A stretch of 64,000 bases of DNA from Typha latifolia (lineage: Eukaryota; Streptophyta; Magnoliopsida; Poales; Typhaceae), in contig CM034112.1 of NCBI GenBank assembly GCA_019914945.1, positions 1,263,001 through 1,327,000 on the forward strand, read 5' to 3'. The notes under the pieces were generated by a model. The model did not search any database. It was not told where the DNA came from and worked only from the letters and a program-made list of their open reading frames with translations. Positions within the stretch are counted from its first letter, which is position 1. Each line of letters starts with the position of its first letter. The translations under genes and the position numbers were made by a program. Positions 49,599-61,097 of this stretch are shown one piece after another.

Positions 49599-52500
49599 AT
49601 GCCGCAGGTGCGGATCGTGGCGAAGAACTTCATGGACATGGTGGCGGCGCTGCCGGCCATGAAGTTGGACAAGCTATACGACAGCAGTTTCATCTGCGAA
49701 GCCGTTCTCAGGTCGATTAATGGCTTCCGTTTCTTGCTCAATGCGACTCGGAGATATATTTTGCACCGATTAGGTTCCTTATTGGTACTTGGGCAATTAG
49801 GAATGTGAGATCATTGCCCAAGAGCTCTGGAATGCTAAAAAAATTCTTTGGAAGTATCTAAAAGAGTGAAAATTTTAGGTTTCTGGCTTAACGAACAACG
49901 GGATAGATATTTTGAACTAAAGTACATTTGATAAAAAAGAGAGTCGAAAAAGATAGAGCATTGACTTCTTATTTTATGATAGGCTTGATTTATCTGAATT
50001 CTCTATGCTCACCACTATGATATTCCATTAGTGGAGTACTTGCTTACTAGTTATAGACATAAATTTACCAGTACAATGTTATCAATTTAAGTATAATGGC
50101 TGATCTTCTGGTTAGGTCTTTGCCGCCGCTGGCTAAGAAGTATGCTTTGCAACTGTTATTCATCGACTCTCCTGTAGGGGCCAAATCAATGGAAGAATGG
50201 GTGCTTGCAGATGGATTATCCAAACACAAAGTAGCTATTGACAAGTTACTTCAGCTAAGAGTTATTCTTGAGGTTAATGATAGGTATCTCACAAGCAAAT
50301 TATTAAGCTAATCCTTTTTACATTAGGAATGTAAGGAAATGGAAGCATTGGGTTGACATCTTGTTGTGACTGAACAATTATATACTCCCAAGTGAATTGG
50401 ATTGACATTCTTTGTATCAAACTTTCAGATTGTTTTTTGAAGAAAATGTCTTGAATCCATGCATTAATAGATCTTTCACCCATGTTTATGTAATAACTCA
50501 GCAGAGTACAAGACTGCTGTTTTCTGGAAGAATTCTTTTGTTGGCTTGCCTAGTACTCTAGCTTGAAGGTGAATTTTGGTTGGTGTATTGTGATATCAAA
50601 TAAACAACTAGGATGTCTAGGAAATGAAGCTATTAACTTAACTATCAGGTGATCTTTTGCTACCATCACAAAAGGAAATTATCTGTTCTACACTTGACTA
50701 ATTTCAACTTTGTTGACAGAAAAAAAGAGATGAGTTATAAAATGAATCAGAAATTTCAGAGCAATATGCAAACATACTTGATATATGGGTAAGTCTCAGT
50801 TTTGCTTGTGTTGCAATTTTTTTAAGTTATTATGGTTTGCTAGAAAGTTTGAGCTCCATGCTAACATTTTAAGTATTATCTGTCATATGTTCAAACATAA
50901 ATTTGAGACAATGTAAGCTTGAGCTCAGCTTGTTGATAGAACCATCTCAAAACTTGTATTAAGCTCGCTCATTTATATGTCTTAAAGTTGCTCAAAATGT
51001 AGCAATCTTCATAAGATTTCATCTGCATGTACTTTTTCTTTCTTTCTCAATCAAAAACTAACATTTGTCACTACAGTGGAACATTACCAAGAGAACCAAT
51101 GCCTTCAAATATCACAGTCAGATTGCCAACATTAGAAGATCTAGAAGCCTATGCCTTGGAGCAATGGGAGGTTACTATTCTGGCACTATGTTTTCTTGAA
51201 TTGTTGTCTTCCTTAATTCCATGTATCTCTTGTGTCAGTATATTTCATTATTACGTGATCATCATTTTGTTGTTCAGAGTAATTCACTCTTCTAAATATT
51301 GTAAGCTAATTATTTGATAAACTCCAATTGATTGTGTGGCAAATGCAGTGCTTCTTATTGCAACTTATAAATTCAGCTCAAGTGGAAAGATCAACCAGCT
51401 TCCATTCATCCATGATGAGAGTTTTCCAGCAGGGACTTTTGAGTGCAAGGTTCCTTCTGTTTTTATTTGTTGTATTATGTTTGTTCTAGGGAAAAGAGAA
51501 AAGTTGTCATAAATGCAAAGTCCAAACTGTTGGATGTGAATTATATGGTTTGGAAGACTATTTGAGATTCATTTCTTATGCATATCTCAAATAAATAACC
51601 TTTTTGCAGGATATAACACATCTGTAGTGAGACTTATAAGCATAAGAATTAGGGTCTTAGGCATTTAATTTTTCTTCTTAGGTGATTTAGATCTGTTACA
51701 GACTTAGATCTAATTAATGCCTTGAAAGTTGTGTTTTATGATGTTTGTAGACTAGTTATGTGCTAGCTTTAGACTCTCTACTGTAAAATTCTATGTGTTG
51801 TTCTGTACTATAACTGGGGCTATGTACATGTAGCTTGTGAAGACAAACATACTGAGAATACTCACATACTGTTGTCAACTATAAATATCTGCAGGGAAAA
51901 TGAAGCTCCCAAGTTAACCGAGAATGGCTTCCAGTTTCTTGTGCGTCAGCTTAGACATTAGCAATACTTTTAAAAACTTTCCATTTTTACCTTCTTACAT
52001 ATTTTCTTGAAACAGCTGATGGATACTAATGCACAATTGTGGTACATAATAAGAGAATATATCTCATCCTCTGAGGTATTGGTGACATGCTATTGTTGTA
52101 TCTATTCACTGAAAATTATCATCTTTCACGTACTGAGATTCTTATTTTCTCATTGCTTGCAATATGATGCAGGATCGTGGAGTGGACCCCACAGATTTGA
52201 TATCGTTCCTCCTTGAGCTTAGTTTTCATGCCCTAGGAGAGGTACTCTTGGAACCATATAATTCTCTACCTACCTAAATTGTTAGTATTGATTTATTTAC
52301 AACTAAGTTATAAGAAGGATATATGTGATGTGCTCCCTGCTTTGGCGTCCTATGAGACTAGAGAGTAAGGCACAAGAAAATAGTTACACACAGATCCTCA
52401 AGTGCTGATCAGAAGTCCTGAACATCATTTTTTATTTCATATTCTTTGAATAAACCACTTCTGGTGTAGTTTCTTTTTCCCATGATACTTATTGTAGTGG

Positions 52501-54925
52501 CTAGTGAGTTTTCATCATGCTTATCTCCTATGTTCTAGGCTTATAACTTGAATACACTAACTGATGTTCAAAGAAGTGCCATTAAGGACCTTGCAGATCT
52601 GGGATTGGTGAAACTGCAACAGGTATCTATTTTTTCTTTTTTTTAAATATCTCATTTTTCTTAGTTACTAGATGCACCATAAAGTTGAGGTTCCAAATGT
52701 GTTACAGGGAAGAAAAGAAAGTTGGTTCATACCTACCAAATTGGCTACTAATCTCTCAATAGGCTTCTCAGATTCATCATCCCGCAAAGAGGTAATTTTT
52801 TTCATTCTATCAGACAACTTGTATAAGCTGTTATAATATGTTGTAAGAATTTCTGTGTTTTTTTTTATGCCTATAATTTTTATGATGCAGAAGACATTTT
52901 ATTTTTTATACAGTTGTCTGATTTACTTTTTCATAGTCACCTGGTCTTGTATATGTGTATTCCTCTGCTTGCCCAGTTATTGCATGACCATTGGCATTGA
53001 TATGTTTTCCAACTTCTAGAGTTGCTTTTGTGAATCTTTATCCACGTATCTCTTTCAGGGCAGCGAGCAAAATCTGATATTAATCACCTTCTGGCATACT
53101 TTTCCACAACTTACATTTTAGTCAGGTTATGGCTTCATGTGCTCTTCTAGGCCTTGAACATACATTTTTATCTGGAGTTTCCCATATCTTCTTTTAGCAT
53201 TTGAAATGACAGTCCAACCTCTAGTGTAGCATTCTGTCATCAACTGATGAAATTTATAGTGACCTGTAAGTTAATACTACATGCAATAAATGGGCAACAT
53301 TTACTTATTGGGATGGAGTACTATTTCTTTTCTCCTTCTTCTCATTATACATTGATAGTAAATACTGCTGTGCCATTCTTTTCCAGGGATTTGTAGTAGT
53401 GGAAACTAACTTCAGGATGTATGCGTACTCTACATCCAAGTTGCATTGTGAAATTTTACGACTCTTCTCAAGGTATGTGAGGCTTGACATAAGATTCTTT
53501 TCTTGAGGCATCTTTCAAGTCCAGTGGTCATATGAAATTTATAGGTCCTTATAGATACTAGAATTTATTCTTAATCAACGAATGCTGTTCCGTGTAGACT
53601 TTTTTCAGGATGCGCTCTTATTTAAATATGGTACCTTATTAGATCCATGGTTATATTAAATTCCATACTTCTGCGTGACAGCCGTGACTTTTATGGAGGA
53701 AACCTTTTTCTTGTTTTGCAGGATTGAATATCAACTTCCAAATCTCATAGTTGGAGCTATTACAAAAGAAAGTCTCTATAATGCATTTGAGAATGGAATC
53801 AGCGCTGATCAGGTACCATAAACTGTCTTTTGCTAGTGAGTTTCACTACCTGAATACTGATAGATAAGCATTTTAAATTATTCAGTTCATGCTGCATAAA
53901 TTGGGAGTTCTGATTGTAAATGCATCCTAATTTTCTCCGACAATAGTTACTTTTTCTTTATCTCTGCAAATTCCACTGTAATATATTGTGACCTGTTAGT
54001 TCTTCTACTCTTATCTTTCACTCCAAAAGCAAGACATCTGTTGTGTTAGTCATGTTATGGAAGCAATTCCTGTAACTGAGAATTCAGGTTCTAATTTTGT
54101 TGTTCTTCTTGCCCTGAAGCAGCTTTTAACATTTTTCCCCTGAATCAACTTTTAACATTTATTTTCAGATAATATCATTTCTTCAGCAGAATGCTCATCC
54201 TCGCGTTGCAGAAAAGACACCCACAGTTCCAGAGAATGTGACAGATCAGGTTTATTTTTTAGGGATAATTTTATTTACACCCTCTTGAACTATAACCATT
54301 TTTTATAATAACTCTTTAAACTTTTTTTTATGTACTTAATGACTGAATTTTTTTTTTACATAATAACTCCTTAACGGAAGAAGTCAAATAAGGTATTTTT
54401 AATAGTTCATAGGGTTATTATATATTTTAAAAAAAAGTTCAGAAGATTATTGTGAAATATGGTGATAGTTCGAGAGATGAACAAATAAATTATTCTTATT
54501 TTTATGTAGCATTGTCTAAGCTCATTTTTGTCATTTCTTTGCATTATGGTGAATACTTATGGGGATTAGATTCTCCTAAATCTTTTAATGTGACGAAATG
54601 AAAACATATCATAATGCAGATTAGGTTATGGGAAGCTGATCGGAATAGAGTTGACTTGATTCCTTCACATCTTTATGAAGATTTCCCATCAAAGGTGAAA
54701 TTTCAGATTGCTTTTGCCTGGACACATAGCTACTGTAGCTTATTCTTTTCTCTGCACTCTCCAAATTATTGCAATTACTTCCATATGCAGGAACTATTTG
54801 AAGCATGCTCTGATTTTGCAAGGGAGAATGGTTGTTTGCTTTGGGAGGATTCAAAGAAAATGAGAGTAATAGTAAGAGGAGAACTCCACCAACAAATGCG
54901 GGACTTCCTCCGTCGACAAAGATGA
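49599..54925 (+). CDS. TFB2: TFIIH core subunit TFB2 / p52 (GTF2H4)
   Basis: Fifteen exons: 49599-49711, 50116-50283, 50720-50788, 51077-51170, 51349-51449, 51895-51940, 52016-52075, 52173-52241, 52539-52622, 52708-52791, 53387-53472, 53722-53812, 54169-54249, 54620-54694, 54791-54925, giving 451 aa. Family landmarks: NFMDMVAALPAMKLDKLYDS at the N-terminus, AIDKLLQLRVI, a central helical part with LTENGFQFLLMDTNAQLWY and REYISSSEDRGVDP, then GFVVVETNFRMYAYSTSKLH, LPNLIVGAITKES, and the C-terminal dimerisation domain (QIRLWEADRNRV, MRVIVRGELHQQMRDFLRRQ). p52 anchors and stimulates the XPB helicase in TFIIH, serving Pol II transcription initiation and nucleotide-excision repair. Two variants stand out: intron 6 uses a GTGCGT donor, and intron 13 carries a fold-back element (54258-54505). 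Shares its promoter with bystin. Confidence 0.95.
54258..54505. repeat. Fold-back element in a TFB2 intron
   Basis: The left arm (AATTTTATTTACACCC, CTTGAACTATAACCAT) pairs with the right arm near 54455-54505 (ATGGTGATAGTTCGAGAG, AACAAATAAATTATTC) over about 40 bp with mismatches. Probably a non-autonomous DNA transposon; superfamily not assigned. Confidence 0.5.
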
Positions 54926-56255
54926 AAGAATAATTGCACTTTGCAGTTTCCTCTACCATCTTATTAAGAACGGAAGAGTAGATTTAAGTTAAAAGAACTT
55001 ATAAGACAGCAACATCTTGGAATCTTCCCCATATGGAATGGCAGTGGCATTCGAATTCTACTGAACCTATTCCGAGAGTTCTAAGCAGTTCTCATCATGA
55101 ATTCATGGAAAGGAGATCGGAAGCAGACAATTTGTTGTACATGTAAATGTGAGTGCTTCAATCCGTGAATGATATGGTGACAAACAGATTATTGAAGTGA
55201 TAATTTTTCCATTATTGGGTTGTACTGTGTAAATTATTACATTGTATGCGATTCTTTTCCAAATGTAACATGCTGACATATTTTGTCATGCCTCACAATT
55301 GTTCACCCATTGGACTTGTAATGATATTTGTGGATTGTACTTGTTCATATTTAAGCATGATTATGATTGTTTCGGCACATGTATCCTATTAAAAGTAATA
55401 AAATTAAGTGATGATGGATTCAAATTTATCTTTTAAGGATTCTATTCAAGTGATGTGGATCATTAAGTGAGAATGCATCCCTGATATAATTACGTTGATA
55501 CCATTAAACCCTAATAAAGTTTTATTTTTACTTTTTTTTACAAATTGGTCACTATAATATTTGTGACTTGTAAAAGTTTTCTTTTTGACAAAGTACACCC
55601 TCATCATCTCATGCCACGTCATCGTGGCACGAATCTCCTGGACTCGGACAAGTCCAAGTGTCTCTCTCACGCCGCTAAAGAGACGAGACGACGAGACCAT
55701 CGACGAAGACAAAGGAAAAGCCCTTAGAGCCGCTTTACAATAAACACCCTATAAAAAGTTACTCGTTACTTTCTAGTCCTCCTTTTTGTCTCTCTTAAAA
55801 ATATCCAGGAAAACTAAAAGGGTAGTTCTTGGTACCAATAACGTCCCCAGTTATCTGTGGAACGAGCTAATGAGCTATGACCTACTGATGTTGGGGTAGG
55901 TATTGGGTAGTTATCATGTTGCAGAATTCGAATAAGAGTTGGGTGAACAGATGGATAAACCCATATATATTCTCCGATAAATATTTGAACGGATAATAAT
56001 CCGGATATTTTGTTTAAACAGACTTTAGATAGCACATCCCTTTCTTCTTGGAAAACCTCGCGTCTTCCCTCTTTGTCTCAAAAAAGAATCTTCTCGGAGA
56101 AAAAAGAGAAAGGAATAGTGCCCCTTGACCCTCGACCACCGACCCATCTCGATTTCGATCGGTTTCTGGTCGATTTTGTTTTGGTTTCCCCTTAAAGTTT
56201 CGATTTTGTGATCTGGGTACTGAATCTACTGATCCTTTCCCTCCGAGAAGGATCG
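54926..56255. other. Spacer: TFB2 3' UTR and tetraspanin promoter
   Basis: No gene recognised. The tetraspanin 5' leader is probably within about 56020-56255. Confidence 0.5.
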
Positions 56256-59200
56256 ATGGGGAGGATGGTGAGGAGTTGCACGCAGTCCCTGCTGAAGCTG
56301 GTGAATTCGGTGATTGGTTTGGTGGGGATGGGGATGATCCTCTACTCCCTTTGGATGCTTCGGGTTTGGTATAGGCAAATCAACGGGGACTGGCCCGGCG
56401 CTTCTGATTCCCCTCTTCCATGGTTTGTTTGGTTCTTCCTCTTTTTTGTGCGTTTCTTTTTATCTTCATCGTGTTGCTTCAGGCAATTTAGAAAGATAGT
56501 TTTGTTTGTTTTTTATCTGCTTCTTTCTACGCCGTTCTGCTTTCTATGCTTATTTCAGGATGCTAATATAATTGATGGGAAACTGAATTTTTTGCTGGTA
56601 AATAGATTTGCTTCATTTAGGGTTTTTTTCCATGCTTGATAGTTTACTTTTCAGTGTCCCGTAGTGTTAGATTCAATTGACCTGTTACTTCGAATACTCT
56701 TTCAAGTGCTGTTTGTACGAGGGGATATCCATGGTAGCCTTTGTATGGCGGAAAAAAGCCCTTTTGGTGTCTAGAGTAATCATTGCCGAGTACGATATGT
56801 TCTTCTGGCCTTTATTTCCCATTTGTTGGTAGTTGTAGTAATGATTTCACGGACTTGAGGGAGGGGAATGGTGGTGGTACTGAATTAGACAATAATGGAG
56901 ACAGCTGGAGTTTTTACTATTATAAGTCTGCCAAAATTTTTTATTAAGTGTCTAATTCACCTAGAAACTTAAATGCCAGACTATGTGAGTTGCAGAACTA
57001 CTAACTGGAGCGGCAACTTACTGGTTAGTGACTTATATGGAAACTAATAAAATTGCTAAATCTTAAGAAAAAAGTTTTTATAACTTGAAAACGACTTATA
57101 AAAAATTTCTCCTCTTAGACTTAATAATCTTTTTAGCAGTTTTTAAATTTTCATATAAGCTACTTATATTTGAAAGTCGTCATCCCCATCAACGGTTTTA
57201 CTAGTGTGGTAACATACACTTAGTTTTGTACTTAAGTTTTGAAGTACACCGGACACGCAAAAGAAAGAGGTTGGGAGGGCTAGTTGAATCAAAAATCGAG
57301 ATAGCGGTGCCTCATTATTCAGATGATGTTTGAGATATTACAGCACATGCATTAAATATATTCTTAGTTGCTTCCCTTTTTTACTCATTTTCTGCTTCAG
57401 GTAATGTGCCCATACTTGATAGCTTCTTTTATTAATGAGGTTGAAATCAATTACTGAAGATATCAGATTCAAAAGATGAAGTGGAAACATTATTAAAGTT
57501 ATGGTCGCTTATGTTCTATTTCTTGAAGGGCAGGGCAGTGGTAAAATGGTAGTAAATGAGAAGGAAATTGAAGGGACTAAGCACAAATAAGTCTCTAAAT
57601 CTCAGATTTCACTCTGGATTTTTCTTGTGTATAGTTGGTGGGTTGTTTTGTTTTAATTTCGTATTGAATGGAATATATCGGTGGAGGTTTTTATCTAAAA
57701 GGAACTCTCTTTTCCCTAAACCAAATCTTGTTTGTTTTTGGACACTTTGAAATCGAAAACATATCTCCTCTTCCACCTCATTTGTAGGGGTGTAAACGAG
57801 CTGAGCCTGAGCGAACTGGCTCTAGCTCAAGCTCGACTTGAAATTAATTTCGAGCCCTTCAAAAATACTTAAGCTCGGCTCAGCTCAACTCAAGCCGAGC
57901 CAAACCAAGTCCAAGCCGAACACGAGCTTGATTAGAGGAGGAGGAGTAGGAGGAGGAGAGGGGCCGACGGGGACAACGGCTTGCCAAAGGAGGAGACCAA
58001 TAAAGGAGGAGGCTGACGCTGGGACCGACGATGATGGAGGAGGAGGCCGATGTCGAGATTGAGGCCAACACCAATGGAGGCCGCCAGAAAAGGCCAGAGG
58101 AATCGGTTGATGGAGGAGGAGGTTGGGCATTGGCTTTGTTGGAAGATTTTTACTAGATTTAGGTTTAGTGTTAGATAGAGATAGAATAATAGTAGCCATT
58201 GAATCAAAGATCTAATGGTTATATATATATATATATATAATTAATAAATAGTATATTTAAACCGAGCCTGACCAAGCTGGTTTAGGCTCGACTCGGCTCA
58301 GCTCAAGCCAAACCGAGTCGAGCCCAAGCTTTAGCTGAGCCGAGCCGAACTAAGCCTGAGCATAGCTCGAGCCGCTCGTTTATTTTGACACCCCTACTCA
58401 TTTGCACGATTCTGCTATCTGATACTTCTTCAAGCTACGTAAGTTATCTTATTGCCTAGTTCACTTGAGGTCTATATTTGAAAGTATAAGCTTGTCTACG
58501 AGTAAATATTTTAGCAGTTTGTTATCTTTGTTCTTCCAGATACTGTAGATTTTCCCATCTGCTATGCTAGTTCTTCATTTGCAATGCAATTTTTTTCAGG
58601 ATGAGTGTTCCACTTCATGAGACTACTTAGCTCATTCAGATAATAGATAGCAAATAGAAATGTCTGTTTATGGAGACTGGTTTTTCCTGACTTAGTCAAT
58701 ATTGTCTTGCAGGTTTATTTACACGTTTCTTGGCCTAGGAGTCTTCGTATGTTTGATAACTTGCTCAGGCCATATTGCTGCTGAAACTGCAAATGGTCAT
58801 TGTTTGTCTTGTGTATCCTTTTAGGAACAGTAAAATTACTAGACTTTTGTTCTCTAATCCTATAATTGCGCTTGACTCACTTAGGCTGCTTATTGTTACG
58901 TGTTGCTTCGATTGGTAATTAAAGTTATCATGGGCCTCTATATTTGGTAGGGTATATAAATTTCAAGATTTTCATAGTTGCTTTAGTAGATACATTGTTA
59001 TTAGATTTACTTTAATACCATTATCTTGCGACCTATGTAGCACTCCATCAAATTGCATTTCCATGATCATATTCTGTGAAGGTCTTTGTTCTATTGTGTA
59101 TATCTGGTTTCTCTGGTTCTTTCTATTGAAATTGACCATGATGTTGTTGCTTGTATCAATAATAATGTGCACCACAAATTGTCTCAAGTGATGTCAGAGA

Positions 59201-60272
59201 CAATAAGGATACACTCACCTGATCTATTAGAAAGATGGCAACTTTTACTGAAGTCTCCGAAGTACTTGAGTTTTTCAGAAAGTGATATATCATCATTTTT
59301 ATCTCATAATTGTGGTCTCATGGTGACATATGACATACTTCTTGTTTACCTTAAGTTGATATCTAGTACACGGTGTTCGTATTTTTGCTTATCATACTGG
59401 AAGCTGCAATTACCGCAGATATATTCCTGAACAGGAACTGGGAAGAGGTATGGACCTAGTTAAATTAATATTTTTGTTTATCTCATGCATATGATCTAGG
59501 TCACTTTTGACATTTCTTCTTTAATCTTTCAGGATTTCCCAGAGGACCCATCAGGGAAATTTGATGAGTTTAAGAATTTTGTCAGGACAAACTTTGAGAT
59601 GTGCAAATGGATAGGATTATCTGTTGTGGCTGCACAGGTAATCTTTGTGAATATTAGATCTATCCTCAACAAGCACGACTAATTATTTTATACAACATGT
59701 GGATGCCACTCTAAAGATTGCATTGAACAAACTTCTGTAACCTCCTTCAGGCTTCTCTGTTTTCTTACCTTGATCAAGGTCTTCATGAAGTACACAATCC
59801 TGTTATAAAAATACACCCACTTTAGTTCCTGTAATCATGCGACATACAAACAGTTGAGAAAATTTTACCAACTACAGTACAAAAGCCGTCAGCTCGTGTG
59901 ACCGTCTTCTTTGATCAAGAAAAATGCTCCATGTGGATTAATCTTTCTAATGATCAAATGATCTGACCTTAATTTATAGGCATTATCCGTCTTCCTCGCC
60001 GTCGTACTCAGAGCTCTTGGACCAGACACTGGAAGTTACTATGACAGTGATGATGATTCTGCACCTGCAAGGCTGCCTCTCTTGAGAAACCAGGCTCAAC
60101 ATGCTGCTTATACCCCTGACCCTAATTTGTCTAGGAAGAATGATTCATGGGCTGTGAGAATCCATGACAAGGTGAAATTTAACTCAATATTGATTGTTTC
60201 TTCTGCTCTGGCTTCTTTATGACCCAATTTATGACTTTTATTCTCTGTAATTGTTTGCAGGTTAACAAATAA
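56256..60272 (+). CDS. Tetraspanin, TOM2A-like (TET18/19 type)
   Basis: Six exons: 56256-56422, 58713-58812, 59367-59447, 59533-59637, 59980-60171, 60261-60272, giving 218 aa. Four membrane helices: [59 protein letters not shown]; and [20 protein letters not shown] conserved GHCLSC follows helix 2, and the large loop between helices 3 and 4 is short ([19 protein letters not shown]) without the GCCxxP motif of larger plant tetraspanins. This matches the small TOM2A-related group, tonoplast or plasma-membrane organisers; TOM2A supports tobamovirus replication complexes in Arabidopsis. The tail is hydrophilic and Asp-rich ([16 protein letters not shown]), ending RIHDKVNK. Intron 1 (2.3 kb) holds a hAT-type element, and intron 2 (58813-59366) has U12-type signals. 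Confidence 0.9.
57785..58396. mobile_element. Non-autonomous hAT-type element in tetraspanin intron 1
   Basis: A 612-bp element starts TAGGGGTGTAAACGAG and ends CTCGTTTATTTTGACACCCCTA (inverted termini, slightly offset), flanked by a perfect 8-bp direct repeat CTCATTTG (57777-57784 and 58397-58404). Eight-bp duplications and TAGGGGTGT ends are typical of plant hAT elements. The subterminal 130 bp on each side are rich in GAGC/GCTC repeats in inverted orientation. The interior is GAGGAGG-rich and encodes no transposase. Confidence 0.9.
58813..59366 (+). other. U12-type GT-AG intron in the tetraspanin
   Basis: The donor is GTATCCTTTT (U12 consensus GTATCCTT) after TCTTGT. The 3' end reads TACCTTAAGTTGATATCTAG, with a branch-like CCTTAA about 14 bases before the AG, which is U12 spacing. 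Joining gives the conserved Cys-Tyr junction in phase 0. Confidence 0.75.
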
Positions 60273-61097
60273 GGCAGCGCGATCTCACTAATTTACATTA
60301 TCTCAAGAAAAGAAAAGAAAAAAGCAATGTATGATTTGTTAGGAGAGTTCTCAGTTATGTACTTCTGTTACATTTTCAGGAAAAAGTACTGTAAATGGCG
60401 CTTGAATTGCTAATCCGAAATACGTGCAACTGTTTATGCATCATATGTATCTTTATGCTATTGTAGTTAACCTGCTTTCCAATATATATCACAATTGGAT
60501 TTGATTTGGTAGACAATATATGCAGTCCCATTTTAATGGTGTTCTGCCGATGGGTACAAGTTTAAAGCTCTTATTACACTAGCAGGAGAGAAGGGGTTGT
60601 AGAATTAATTACTATAACTATCATGTTTGGAGAAATGGTACTGCTGTTCATAAATTTGGGATGAACTCTATAACTTTATACGAAGGAAGTAATGATGCCT
60701 AATTTCAAAAATTAATTTACAACTAATTTAATAAAATCTAAACGGTTAGATTTGAGGAGGTATCTATGCAGTTTTCAAAAGACATGCAAAAATGGGGCAG
60801 GGACGAAATTATGATGCAACAAACAAACAGCAAAGCCATCAGTGAGTAGTATAAATTATTTACTTGGTCATCACAAGTTCAGCATTTTGATTATAAAAGG
60901 AAAGCTTGTTAACTTACATGACCAACCAAACCCCTGTACAAATATATACAAAATCTGAGTACAATTTACACAAGCTGCTCAAAATTTGGCAGCAGCTCTG
61001 AAGAAGGAATGAGACCTCATCTTCTGCTGCATGATTCAGTAAAGAGGGCATTCACTTTGATGAAAGAAAGAATCCGGCGAAGTTCGCCGACGGGAAA
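60273..61097. other. Convergent spacer between the tetraspanin and AIRP2-like genes
   Basis: 3' UTR sequence of both genes; nothing else recognised. Confidence 0.5.

Noticed and set aside
49268..49741. 157-codon minus ORF across the bystin/TFB2 promoter
   Set aside because: Runs through the divergent promoter and antisense to TFB2 exon 1; composition is that of leader sequence, no family match.
57880..58207. Overlapping ORFs of about 60-100 codons on both strands
   Set aside because: Produced by the GAGGAGG-rich interior of the hAT-type element; low-complexity translation.
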